The notes under the pieces were generated by a model. The model did no database searches. It saw only the letters and a list, made by a program, of their open reading frames with translations, and had not been told where the DNA came from. Source: an uncultured Selenomonadales bacterium (GTDB lineage Bacteria; Bacillota; Negativicutes; Selenomonadales; Selenomonadaceae). Taken from it: a DNA stretch of 13,996 nt. The position numbers and the translations under genes are program-made. Shown here in pieces: positions 1 through 7,375 of this stretch. The stretch lies in the NCBI GenBank assembly GCA_937901445.1, contig CALDHY010000045.1:1-13996 (forward strand), read 5' to 3'. Each line of letters starts with the position of its first letter. The stretch's first letter is position 1.

Positions 1-2
1 TA

Positions 3-545
3 TCTTCCGTCAAAAAAAGAAAATCCTATGATGCATATTTAAAAATTGATATTGTCGCGGGCTTTTTAATAGCCTTGCCGATAATTTTTTTTCACATATG
101 GAAATTTTTTTTGCCCGCGCTTACAAAGTCTGAACGCGCAGTTTTGGGCTTGCTTGTCCCCGTGTCCGTAATTTTATTTTTTACGGGACTGGCGTTTTCA
201 TTTTTCCTGATTCTGCCGCTGGCGTTGAAATTTTTTATGGGATTCAGCACTGACGACTTGCAGACAATGTTTTCATTCCAAAATTATTTTGACTTCGTTA
301 TAACATTTATGTTGCCGTTCGGCTTTGTATTTGAATTGCCGCTGATTGTAATAGTTTTGGCGCAGTTGGGATTTTTGACAAGTGAATTTTTGGGCAAGTA
401 CCGGCGAATAATTTTTTTCCTGTCATTTGTAATTGGCGCGTTAATTACGCCGCCTGACGTTATCAGTCAAGTTTCATTGGCGTTGCCGATAATTTTTTTG
501 TACGAAGCAGGTTACCGAATTGTTAAACACATTTTGAGAAAATAG
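3..545 (+). CDS. tatC: Sec-independent protein translocase TatC (C-terminal part, start outside window)
   Basis: TatC is the multispanning inner-membrane subunit of the twin-arginine translocase; it recognises the RR signal peptide and moves folded proteins across the membrane. The frame is open from the first bases of the window, so the start and the first one or two helices are missing; about 180 residues remain. The family pattern is clear: a tyrosine/lysine-containing loop, then a helix leading into FFHIWKFFLPALTKSER (the typical P-x-L-x-x-x-E-R loop after the second helix), a long hydrophobic stretch, FSFQNYFDF, LPFGFVFELPL (conserved F-E-x-P in the fourth helix), the charged loop KYRR, and the last two helices with ITPPDVISQ. 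It ends at a TAG stop with a normal-looking basic tail (KHILRK). The end of the gene is repeated just downstream in a second, diverged copy. Family assignment is confident. Confidence 0.95.
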   Translation, partial: SSVKKRKSYDAYLKIDIVAGFLIALPIIFFHIWKFFLPALTKSERAVLGLLVPVSVILFFTGLAFSFFLILPLALKFFMGFSTDDLQTMFSFQNYFDFVITFMLPFGFVFELPLIVIVLAQLGFLTSEFLGKYRRIIFFLSFVIGALITPPDVISQVSLALPIIFLYEAGYRIVKHILRK

Positions 546-548
546 GGC

Positions 549-696
549 GTACCGGCGAATAATTTTTTTCCTGTCATTTGTAATTGGCGCGTTAATCACG
601 CCGCCCGACGTTATCAGTCAAGTTTCATTGGCGTTGCCGATAATTTTTTTGTACGAAACAGGTTACCGAATTGTTAAACATATTTTAAGAAAGTAA
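549..696 (+). pseudogene. Second copy of the 3' end of tatC (orphan fragment)
   Basis: This 148-bp stretch aligns without gaps to 398-545, the last 48 codons and stop of tatC, at an offset of 151 bp. Only seven bases differ. Six lie at third codon positions and are silent (including TAG to TAA); one changes Ala to Thr (GCA at 507-509 versus ACA at 658-660). The fragment has no start codon, lies in a different frame from tatC and comes after the tatC stop, so it should not be translated as TatC. Its end is only 11 bp from the start of the nucleotidase gene, which suggests that in the ancestral order tatC directly preceded that gene. It may be a recombination scar between diverged tatC alleles or an assembly join between two strains. 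Confidence 0.85.
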
Positions 697-707
697 GTGA
701 GATTTTA

Positions 708-2237
708 ATGAAAAAGTTTTTAATGGCGGCGTTGCTGCTGATTTTTTTTATTCCAAGTATTGCAAGTGCGGAAAAAATTATAATTTTCCACACGAATGAT
801 TCACATTGCCGAATTGTAAACAGTGATGACGGCGGAAAATCTATCGGGCTTGCCGAAATGGCGGCGGCAGTTAAAACCGTCAAGAAACAAAATAAACTTA
901 CATTTTGGTTTGACGCGGGCGATACTTTTCACGGTATGCCTCGAATTAATATCAGCAACGGCGAAAATCTTGTGCCGCTGTTAAACGCCGCCGGAATTGA
1001 TTTACTTGCGCCCGGCAACCACGATTTTGATTACGGCTCCGACCAACTCGAAGTCTTAGCCAAAAAATTAAAATTCCCCATCCTTGCCGCAAATGTTGTA
1101 AGAAAAAGTAACGGCGAATTTCTTTTTACGCCTTACAAAATTTTTAAACAGGGAAATATAAAAATTGGCGTATTCGGACTTTCAACGCCGGAAACTGCCT
1201 ACATGGCTGCGCCTCTTAAAGTTGCAAAGGTTGAATTTTTAAACCCCGTTGAAACTGCGCGAGAAATGATAAAAATTTTGCGTCCGCAATGTGACGTTGT
1301 GATTTGCGTAATGCATATGGGACTTGATAAAAGTTCAAAATTTACCAGCGAAAAAATAGCCGCCGAAACTGAAGGAATTGATATAATTATTGACGGGCAC
1401 AGCCACACCGAATTACCGGAAGGTTTAACCGTCAAAAATACTTTAATTGCACAGACCGGCGAATATGAACATTTTTTGGGGCAAGTTACGGTAAATCTGC
1501 GCGACGGCAAAATCATTTCAAAGAAAGCAAAACTTTTATCAGCTGAAGACGTAAAAAAAATTAATCCTACGCCCGACAAAAGAATTACCAATCAAGTTAT
1601 CAGACTCGAAAAGAAAAATCAAAAAATCTTCGATACGGTTGTAGCACACAGCGACCGCGCACTTAGCGGCGACAGAGAACTTGTACGTCAAAAAGAAAGT
1701 GAAATTGGCAACCTTTGCGCGGATATGTTACGCTGGAAAACCGGCGCAGATATTGCGGTTATGAACGGCGGCGGCATTCGTACCGGCTTACCGGCGGGCG
1801 ATATTACACGCAAAAATATTTTGGAAATTGTACCTTTTGGCAACGTACTTCAAAAAGCGGAAATTTCCGGCAAGGCTATTCGTGAAATGCTTGAACATTC
1901 GGTTTTCGGCGTTCCTGCGTCATTCGGCGGCTTCTTGAGTGTTAGCGGTATGACTTTCAGTTTTGATCCTTCACAACCTGCAGGGCAGCGCGTCGAAGAA
2001 ATTTTTATTAACGGTGAACTTTTGGACGAAAATAAAATTTATACCATTGGAGCCGCTGATTTTATGTTTCAGGGCGGCGACGATTATGCAATGTTGAAAG
2101 ATTTAAAAATTATCGACGAATATGAAACGCTTGACATTGTTTTTGCAGAATATCTTAATAAATACGGCGTCAAAGATATTGAACTGGGCAGAATTAAAGT
2201 TTTGACAGAAAATGTTGAAGAGAGGAAGGCAGCGTAA
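708..2237 (+). CDS. Exported 5'-nucleotidase / UshA-type metallophosphatase
   Basis: This is a secreted bifunctional-type nucleotidase that would dephosphorylate nucleotides or related phosphoesters outside the cytoplasm, with a two-metal centre. A Sec signal peptide is obvious: MKK, hydrophobic core 4-16, likely cleavage after SIASA (residue 21). The metallophosphatase domain shows its motifs in order: HTNDSH (28-33), DAGDTFHG (69-76), GNHDFDYG (103-110), an HMG motif near 203 and DGHSH (229-233). The C-terminal substrate-binding domain has NGGGIRTG (353-360) and FQGGDDY (454-460), as expected. The length (509 aa) is normal for the family. The ATG at 708 has only a weak purine-rich site (AAGTGAG) but is fixed by the signal peptide. 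It follows the tatC fragment, yet its leader has no twin-arginine, so it should not be a Tat substrate. UshA, YfkN and CpdB-like substrates cannot be separated from sequence alone. Confidence 0.92.
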   Translation: MKKFLMAALLLIFFIPSIASAEKIIIFHTNDSHCRIVNSDDGGKSIGLAEMAAAVKTVKKQNKLTFWFDAGDTFHGMPRINISNGENLVPLLNAAGIDLLAPGNHDFDYGSDQLEVLAKKLKFPILAANVVRKSNGEFLFTPYKIFKQGNIKIGVFGLSTPETAYMAAPLKVAKVEFLNPVETAREMIKILRPQCDVVICVMHMGLDKSSKFTSEKIAAETEGIDIIIDGHSHTELPEGLTVKNTLIAQTGEYEHFLGQVTVNLRDGKIISKKAKLLSAEDVKKINPTPDKRITNQVIRLEKKNQKIFDTVVAHSDRALSGDRELVRQKESEIGNLCADMLRWKTGADIAVMNGGGIRTGLPAGDITRKNILEIVPFGNVLQKAEISGKAIREMLEHSVFGVPASFGGFLSVSGMTFSFDPSQPAGQRVEEIFINGELLDENKIYTIGAADFMFQGGDDYAMLKDLKIIDEYETLDIVFAEYLNKYGVKDIELGRIKVLTENVEERKAA

Positions 2238-2240
2238 TTT

Positions 2241-2304
2241 AAGGACTAGGGATTAAGGATTAGGGATTAGGGATTTTTCCTTAATCCTTAACCCTTAACC
2301 CTTC
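2241..2304 (+). repeat. Heptamer-repeat hairpin element, copy 1
   Basis: Just after the nucleotidase stop lies a run of degenerate 7-bp units (AGGACTA, GGGATTA, AGGATTA, GGGATTA, GGGA) followed by its approximate inverse (TCCTTAA, TCCTTAA, CCCTTAA, CCCTT). Arms 2248-2273 and 2278-2303 pair over 26 positions around a TTTT loop, with only two A-C mismatches if G-T pairs are allowed. The first 18 bp (2241-2258, AAGGACTAGGGATTAAGG) recur exactly at 4253-4270. It could act as a transcript 3'-end stabiliser or weak terminator; there is no T-run after it, so it is not a standard intrinsic terminator. Confidence 0.8.
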
Positions 2305-2336
2305 AAAAGGAGGGAACTCCAACGAAGAAAAAAACT

Positions 2337-4244
2337 ATGAGCGAGGAATATATCGGCGAATATATCCCTCAACTTATTGGCGAAAAAATTGCAGAATACA
2401 TTGAAGCCCCAAAAACTTTATCGCTTGTAATTGCAGTAACTTACATAATTTCAATTTCTATTTCGTGTTTGGTTTTGAACACGGTTATAAAAAGCCACGA
2501 TGAAGAAGTTGCAAAGTTAATTTCCGCCGAAGTCTATGACACAATTCACAATGATATTTTGCGCTCCATAATGGTTACACGTACTATGGCAAATGACAGC
2601 TTTTTGAAACAGAATCTTCAAAACGAATTGAACATTTCACAAGCTGAAGAAGTTACTTTGTTGCAAAATTATTTGAACGGCATAAAAGAAAATTTCGGCT
2701 ACACAATAACTTTCATAGTTTCTGACGCCACAAAAATTTATTACTATGACGGCGGTTTTAACAAAGTGCTGAACCCCAAAAACCCGCGCGATATTTGGTA
2801 CAAAAATTTTCTTGCCAAAAATCTCCCATACGCCACTGATATTGATGCTGATGAATTTGACCAAGAGTCGTGGAATCTTTTTGTTAATTCACGTATCGAA
2901 GATGCAGACGGTAATTTAATTGGCGTTTGCGGTATTGGTATTGCTATGGATGAATTGCAGGAAATTTTAACAAGACAGGAACACGAACATAAAATTAAAA
3001 TTGATTTATTTCAGCCGGATGCAAATTTTGACATTGACACAAGCGCGGTTAAATTCAAAGACCCGTATTTGAAAGAAATTATTTCGGCGGTACAGGAAAA
3101 TGAAGACTTTGATAACAATCAATTTAATGTCAGGCAACTTGAAAATATTTTTGTAGTTGCGCGGTACATTCCGGAAGCCAATTCTTACTTGATAGTTCGC
3201 CGAGATAATACGTACGTGCGCGGAACTTTTTCAGATTTGGTTTTACAAATTATAGCTTATTCGGTTTTTATACTTTTTGTACTTATAATTTTTGTGCAAG
3301 TCAATATTGGCAAGGAACATAAAAAAGTTAAGGAAGAATCCAAGCGTCAAGGAATTACCAGCCACGCCGATAAATATGCATCAATGCATTTGATTGACTT
3401 GAAATATAATTCTGTTCAAGAAGTCAGCCGCCACGAAGGATTTAATTTACTGAAAATTCGAGACGGCGGCAACGCGGCGCGCAAATTCAGAAACGCGCTC
3501 CTAAGCACGACGAAATATGAAACATTGCGCGGCTTGTTGGACTTTATCAACTTTGACAATTTGGCGTACAGAATGGAAGGCAAGCACGGTATAAGCTACG
3601 AATTTTTGAGTAAAGACTACGGCTGGTGTAAAGCTAAATTTCTTTTGCTTGACGACAAAGGCGGCGATTTAAGCCAGATACTTTTTGCCATTGAAGTAAT
3701 TGACGCCGAAAAACGCAGTGCGGAAGATTTAAAACGACGTTCAGAAACAGATTTAATGACGGGCTTAAGAAATCGTGGCAGCGGTGAAAAAGCGATAAAA
3801 GAATTAATTGCAAACGGCGTCGGGGGAATGTTTTGCTTGATGGACGCCGACAAATTTAAATCGATTAATGACAACTACGGACACGACGTCGGCGATAAAG
3901 TCATTAAAGCTATTGCCAACGCTTTAAAACGAACTTTCCGCAAAAATGATATAGTTATGAGACTCGGCGGCGACGAATATGCAGTTTACGCGGTTGACGT
4001 TCCTGACGAAGATTACGGCGCAAATATTATCATTCGGCTTTTCAAAGAAATTGACGATATTTTTATTGCCGAGCTCGGAGACAGAAAAATTTCAATCAGT
4101 TTGGGCAGTGCGCTTTTCCACGCCGGCGAAAAACTTTCATTTGAGGAACTTTACAAGCGCGCAGATTTGGCAACCTATGAAAGTAAAAAAGTTAAAGGCA
4201 ATTACCACACGGCTTATTCAAAAGAATTATCTGAACGTGAATAA
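2337..4244 (+). CDS. Membrane diguanylate cyclase: dCache sensor, PAS-like domain, GGDEF
   Basis: The protein would make the second messenger c-di-GMP from two GTP in response to an extracytoplasmic signal. Residues 28-50 form a first transmembrane helix, about 51-300 a periplasmic/external cache-type sensor (IWYKNF, then DADGNLIGVCGIGIAMDEL), and 301-322 a second helix. A cytoplasmic PAS-like linker follows, with the DYGWCKAKF signature common in sensors of gut Firmicutes. The GGDEF domain starts around DLMTGLRNR (472 on), includes DADKFKSINDNYGHD, and has the active loop GGDEY (544-548), which should be catalytic. RKND (535-538), five residues before GG, is the RxxD inhibitory site, so product feedback is likely. 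The ATG at 2337 lies 22 nt beyond a perfect AAGGAGGG (2307-2314), too far for good initiation; an in-frame ACG at 2322 sits at the ideal distance. Two tandem stops (TAA TAG) close the gene. The ligand is unknown. Confidence 0.92.
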   Translation: MSEEYIGEYIPQLIGEKIAEYIEAPKTLSLVIAVTYIISISISCLVLNTVIKSHDEEVAKLISAEVYDTIHNDILRSIMVTRTMANDSFLKQNLQNELNISQAEEVTLLQNYLNGIKENFGYTITFIVSDATKIYYYDGGFNKVLNPKNPRDIWYKNFLAKNLPYATDIDADEFDQESWNLFVNSRIEDADGNLIGVCGIGIAMDELQEILTRQEHEHKIKIDLFQPDANFDIDTSAVKFKDPYLKEIISAVQENEDFDNNQFNVRQLENIFVVARYIPEANSYLIVRRDNTYVRGTFSDLVLQIIAYSVFILFVLIIFVQVNIGKEHKKVKEESKRQGITSHADKYASMHLIDLKYNSVQEVSRHEGFNLLKIRDGGNAARKFRNALLSTTKYETLRGLLDFINFDNLAYRMEGKHGISYEFLSKDYGWCKAKFLLLDDKGGDLSQILFAIEVIDAEKRSAEDLKRRSETDLMTGLRNRGSGEKAIKELIANGVGGMFCLMDADKFKSINDNYGHDVGDKVIKAIANALKRTFRKNDIVMRLGGDEYAVYAVDVPDEDYGANIIIRLFKEIDDIFIAELGDRKISISLGSALFHAGEKLSFEELYKRADLATYESKKVKGNYHTAYSKELSERE

Positions 4245-4247
4245 TAG

Positions 4248-4298
4248 GGATTAAGGACTAGGGATTAAGGGTTAGGGAAAAATTCTTAGCCCTTTAAA
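4248..4298 (+). repeat. Heptamer-repeat hairpin element, copy 2
   Basis: Directly after the cyclase stop codons is a second set of the 7-bp units (AGGGATT, AAGGACT, AGGGATT, AAGGGTT, AGGGA). An 18-bp core at 4253-4270 is identical to 2241-2258. Arms 4265-4279 and 4283-4297 form a hairpin with an AAA loop, one bulged base and several G-T pairs, weaker than copy 1. The element ends just before the GGAGGG site of the next gene, so its folding could influence either transcript end stability or translation of the acetyltransferase. Confidence 0.72.
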
Positions 4299-4316
4299 TT
4301 TTGGAGGGAAATTTTT

Positions 4317-4808
4317 ATGATAATCATTGAATCGTACGAAATTAAAAATATAAAACCGGCGATTGAAATTTGGAATGAAATTGTTCGCGCAGGCGTTGCC
4401 TTCCCGCAAGAAGATGAACTTACAGAAATTACCGGCGACGAATTTTTTAAAGCGCAGTCTTTCACGGGGCTTGCAGTTGATTCTGACAGCGGCGAAGTTT
4501 TGGCGTTGTATATTCTTCATCCAAATAACGTCGGGCGTTGCAGTCACATTTCAAACGCAAGCTACGCAGTGCGCGCAGATTTACGCGGGCGGCACATTGG
4601 AGAAATTATTGTCAAACATTGCATTGAAAAGGCGCGTGAACTCGGCTTTAGAATCTTGCAGTTTAACGCGGTTGTAGCTACCAACATTCACGCCCGCAAT
4701 TTGTACCGGCGTTTAGGCTTTACCGAACTTGGAATTATTCCCGGCGGTTTTCGTATGAAGGACGGCTCTTTTGAAGATATTGTACCGCAATACATTTCGT
4801 TGACGTAA
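4317..4808 (+). CDS. GNAT family N-acetyltransferase
   Basis: A cytoplasmic acetyl-CoA-dependent acetyltransferase of 163 aa, the usual single-domain GNAT length. The acetyl-CoA pyrophosphate loop is RGRHIGE (R-G-x-x-I-G, about residues 92-98), preceded by the beta strand ASYAVRADL and followed by the helix IVKHCIEKARELGF. The second half carries the typical N-x-x-A-x-x-L-Y-x-x-x-G-F motif (NIHARNLYRRLGF) and ends in a strand before VPQYISL. The C-terminal segment GGFRMKDGSFEDI resembles the small-molecule acetyltransferases, but the acceptor (amine, amino acid or antibiotic-like compound) cannot be read from the sequence. The start is well supported by TTGGAGGG (4301-4308) at good spacing. 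It lies 72 bp after the cyclase and may be co-transcribed with it. Confidence 0.88.
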   Translation: MIIIESYEIKNIKPAIEIWNEIVRAGVAFPQEDELTEITGDEFFKAQSFTGLAVDSDSGEVLALYILHPNNVGRCSHISNASYAVRADLRGRHIGEIIVKHCIEKARELGFRILQFNAVVATNIHARNLYRRLGFTELGIIPGGFRMKDGSFEDIVPQYISLT

Positions 4809-4827
4809 AAATTTTTTATGTTAAAAT
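4800..4827 (+). promoter_or_regulatory. Candidate promoter of the toxin-antitoxin pair
   Basis: TTGACG (4800-4805) and TAAAAT (4822-4827) each match the sigma-70 consensus at five of six positions and are 16 bp apart. The -35 box overlaps the end of the acetyltransferase gene. Transcription would start near 4834, inside the ribosome binding site, leaving an extremely short leader, which weakens the case. The pair may instead be read through from upstream. Confidence 0.35.
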
Positions 4828-4846
4828 GTTTGAGGAGGTGTTTGAA

Positions 4847-5080
4847 ATGACGAATGAAGAAAAAATTATTTCGATGATTGAAGATATTCAAAAAGATGTT
4901 TCTGTAATTAAAGCTGACAAAGAAAAGCTTGAAGAAGAAAAAATTCAGAGACAGATTCAAGCTATCCGTGATTTTGCGCGTACTGATACTCCTGAAGATA
5001 AAGCTGAAGCAGATGCGTTTCTTGCTTTTATGGATGCCGAAGAAGAAAGGAAGCGTGCAAAATATGCTTTATTGTCTTGA
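4847..5080 (+). CDS. Putative antitoxin of a VapC-type toxin (small helical protein)
   Basis: A 77-residue acidic, charge-rich protein directly upstream of and overlapping a PIN-domain toxin by 17 bp, the classical antitoxin-first arrangement, which is the main reason for the call. It looks almost wholly helical: the first 45 residues (MTNEEKIISMIEDIQKDV onward, rich in E/K with heptad-like I/V/L) suggest a coiled coil, and the end (ADAFLAFMDAEEERKRAKYALL) could be the toxin-binding tail. I see no ribbon-helix-helix, AbrB, Phd or HTH DNA-binding domain, so autoregulation by the usual route is not evident. The start chosen is the ATG at 4847, six bases after a perfect GAGGAGGTG; an ATG at 4826 in the same frame would place that site inside the gene. 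Function inferred from context only. Confidence 0.65.
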   Translation: MTNEEKIISMIEDIQKDVSVIKADKEKLEEEKIQRQIQAIRDFARTDTPEDKAEADAFLAFMDAEEERKRAKYALLS

Positions 5081-5462
5081 TTCCAACGCTGTCAGCGATA
5101 TTTTACGCCAAAGTTACAGCGTAGAACAAAATATGGAAGATGCACTTCAAAAAAGACACAAAGTCGCAATTTGTCCAATAGTCTATTACGAAATTGTTCG
5201 TGGATTAAGAATCGTTAATTCCAAAAGGAAAATGAATGAATTTTTTAAGCTGTACAAAGAAACTTTTGTAAAACTTGAATTTAATTATCAGGCAGCAAAA
5301 AAAGCCGCTGAAATTTACGATCAACTTCACAGAGGACAACAGATTGAAGACAACGATATTTACATTGCGGCAGTTGCGATTGTAAATGACTGTACACTCA
5401 TTACGGCGAATGACAAACATTTTTCAAGAATTGCCGGTTTAAAAGTTGAAAATTGGCGATAA
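5064..5462 (+). CDS. vapC: PIN-domain toxin, VapC family ribonuclease
   Basis: VapC toxins are Mg2+-dependent ribonucleases that cut tRNA or rRNA when their antitoxin is lost. This 132-residue protein has standard VapC length and the acidic PIN residues in order: D6 in YCLDSNAVS, E43 in YYEIVRGL, D98 in the EDNDIYIAA segment and D117 in TANDKHFSRI. The strand-loop ITAND-x-HF close to the C-terminus is typical. The start is taken at ATG 5064, giving the usual short beta strand right before the first aspartate; the frame stays open back to 4929, but an earlier start would add a basic, unrelated N-terminus lying inside the antitoxin gene. An AAAGGA (5046-5051) serves as a distant ribosome site, consistent with coupling to antitoxin translation. 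The active site looks intact. It is followed immediately by a strong terminator. Confidence 0.88.
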   Translation: MLYCLDSNAVSDILRQSYSVEQNMEDALQKRHKVAICPIVYYEIVRGLRIVNSKRKMNEFFKLYKETFVKLEFNYQAAKKAAEIYDQLHRGQQIEDNDIYIAAVAIVNDCTLITANDKHFSRIAGLKVENWR

Positions 5463-5500
5463 AAAATCCCCGACTTTGAAAGTTGGGGATTAATTTTTTT
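5463..5500. terminator. Bidirectional intrinsic terminator between vapC and the chemoreceptor gene
   Basis: Arms 5465-5475 and 5481-5491 (AATCCCCGACT / AGTTGGGGATT) form an 11-bp stem with one G-T pair and a TTGAA loop. A T-run (5494-5500) follows on the plus strand, and the A-run at 5461-5466 provides a T-run on the minus strand. It sits between convergent genes and should stop transcription from both sides. Confidence 0.9.
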
Positions 5501-5514
5501 AGAAAGAATTTTGA

Positions 5515-7308
5515 TTAAATTTTGAACTTGCCAATAATATCTTGCATTTGTTGAGCCATTTCGGCAAGGGAGCGGCTGGCGTCTGCAATTTCATGCATAG
5601 TGGCGGATTGTTGTTCGCCGGAAGCAGAAACTGTTTCAGATTCACTTGCAACTTCACGACTCTTAGCGTTGATCTTGTCAACAGATTGAGTGATAACGTC
5701 AGTGTTTGCAACCAATTCATTAACAATTTTTTCCATATGTGCGGAACTTCTTGAAACTGCAGTAACCTTGTTGCTGATAATTGCAAAAGTTTTGCCTGCG
5801 TCATCAACGGCATCTGCACCGGTTTTTACGTTTGCAACGCCTTCCTGCATTGCGGTAACCGCGTCTTGCGATTTTGCCTGAATGGAGCCGATTAAGCTGG
5901 AAATTTCTTTAGCTGAAAGTTGCGATTGTTCGGCAAGCTTGCGGACTTCATCAGCAACAACTGCAAAGCCGCGCCCGTGTTCACCTGCGCGCGCCGCCTC
6001 AATCGCCGCGTTAAGTGCAAGCAAGTTTGTTTGATCTGCGATATTTGCAATGGCGTCAACGATTTTACCAATTTTTTCTGATTCTTCGCCGAGTTGAGAA
6101 ATAACGTCTGCAGAAGCAGTAACTGAAGTTTCGATACGCTCCATTTGATTAATTGCATTTTTAACAGCCTTGTTGCCGTTTTCGGCGGCGGTATTTGTTT
6201 CTTCAATTTCTTTTGAGGAACCTTGCAAAGTTTTCTTAAATGCGTCCATATGATTTTTAAGTTCTTCAGTCTTAGTAGTTGCATTTTCGACTTCGACGAA
6301 TTGTTCAGTACACGCACCGGCAACATTTACGATTGATTCTGCAACTTGATTAATCGCCGTTGTAGATTGATCCGCGCTTGCCGTTAATTGTTGAGAGGCG
6401 GCGGCTACGTGTTCGGCTGAAGTCATAACTTTACTAATCATACTGCTGACATTATCTTGAAGTTTTGTAACCGCTCGCGCCATAACTCCAATTTCATCTG
6501 TACGATTAGGATCAATTTTAGATTCGCCGCTGTTGCGGAAATTGCCCGTTGCCAAAGTATCCAATGTTGAAGTAATTACACGAATTGGCATAATAAGATA
6601 ATTTGAAAAAACTATTGCAATGAATATCATACCCGCCATAATAATAATTCCGACAATAGCCATTTTAAGCATAATGCTGTTTAAATTTGATTCAGAGCGC
6701 GCTTGCATTTCGGCAACTCTTGTATCAATATAATCAATCCAAACACCCGTACCTACAACCCAACCGTAAGGTTCATACGCCATTGTAAAATTTTTTTTCG
6801 GCAAAGGTTCAGTTTGATTCGGTTTTGGAAATTGTAAATCAGTAAAGCCGCCGCCGGATTGTCTGCCGGTTTCAATCATTTCTTGAATATATTTTCTGCC
6901 GCTTGGATCTGTAGCGTCGATACGTGATTTACCTTCAGTTTCTGCGCGCCCGAGCAAAACTACGTTGACGCCGTCAAAAGTATCAATCCAAAAATAGCCG
7001 CCATCGCCTTCATAGCGCATATTGCGTACAGTTACAGCGGCGAATGATTTTGCCTGTTCTTCCGTAAGTTCGCCGGCAAGTTGGCGTTTGTGAAATTCAT
7101 CAATCGCGCTTATTGCCGTAAGAGTTTGATTGCGCAGTTGCTCTTCAATATCCTTTACCAACATTTGGCGAAATTCGGCAATTTCCGTCTTGTTGTTGTT
7201 CATTATGTCCATTGTAAAAACTGTACACGTAATGAATAAGGTAACAAATGACGCTCCTATCATCATTAGGATAAATTGAGTCCTCATCGATGATTTTGCA
7301 CTATCCAC
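5515..7308 (-). CDS. Methyl-accepting chemotaxis protein with single-cache sensor
   Basis: A 597-residue membrane chemoreceptor that would bind a small ligand outside the cell and control CheA kinase activity inside. Residues 11-33 are the first transmembrane helix. The external part is a single cache (sCache_2) domain with GYFWID (104-109), [10 protein letters not shown] and the [18 protein letters not shown] end motif. The second helix is about 209-235, followed by HAMP ([16 protein letters not shown]) and a long helical signalling domain. The near-invariant hairpin tip ([19 protein letters not shown] through [12 protein letters not shown], about 420-458) is intact. There is no CheR/CheB-docking pentapeptide at the end (IIGKFKI). 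The start is GTG at 7308, seven bases after AGGGGG; the next ATG (residue 8) lacks such a site. No che or flagellar genes are adjacent. It lies 67 bp after the unknown 228-residue gene. Confidence 0.95.
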   Translation of the reverse strand: MDSAKSSMRTQFILMMIGASFVTLFITCTVFTMDIMNNNKTEIAEFRQMLVKDIEEQLRNQTLTAISAIDEFHKRQLAGELTEEQAKSFAAVTVRNMRYEGDGGYFWIDTFDGVNVVLLGRAETEGKSRIDATDPSGRKYIQEMIETGRQSGGGFTDLQFPKPNQTEPLPKKNFTMAYEPYGWVVGTGVWIDYIDTRVAEMQARSESNLNSIMLKMAIVGIIIMAGMIFIAIVFSNYLIMPIRVITSTLDTLATGNFRNSGESKIDPNRTDEIGVMARAVTKLQDNVSSMISKVMTSAEHVAAASQQLTASADQSTTAINQVAESIVNVAGACTEQFVEVENATTKTEELKNHMDAFKKTLQGSSKEIEETNTAAENGNKAVKNAINQMERIETSVTASADVISQLGEESEKIGKIVDAIANIADQTNLLALNAAIEAARAGEHGRGFAVVADEVRKLAEQSQLSAKEISSLIGSIQAKSQDAVTAMQEGVANVKTGADAVDDAGKTFAIISNKVTAVSRSSAHMEKIVNELVANTDVITQSVDKINAKSREVASESETVSASGEQQSATMHEIADASRSLAEMAQQMQDIIGKFKI

Positions 7309-7375
7309 AATAATTCCCCCTAAAAAAATAATGCAAAATACATTCGCTTTTACATCAAAAAGTTCCTGCAGAATT

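Noticed and set aside
1199..1591. Minus-strand open frame of 130 codons inside the nucleotidase gene
   Set aside because: It lies fully within a well-supported gene with all family motifs, has no ribosome site and reads as low-complexity, serine-rich sequence; it is an antisense shadow.
2241..2304. Telomere-like TTAGGG repeats or a CRISPR array
   Set aside because: The units are 7 bp and degenerate, form inverted arms and lack spacers of constant length; there are no cas genes or contig-end features.
4826..4846. Upstream ATG for the antitoxin gene
   Set aside because: Using it would place the perfect GAGGAGGTG site inside the coding region and leave the first ATG without any ribosome site.
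4929..5063. Longer N-terminus for the VapC toxin
   Set aside because: The extra residues are very basic, lie inside the antitoxin gene and precede the first PIN strand; VapC proteins normally begin a few residues before the first Asp.
5892..6326. Minus-strand open frame in another register inside the chemoreceptor gene
   Set aside because: Its lysine/leucine-rich translation is a frame shadow of the helical signalling domain, whose own frame is intact.
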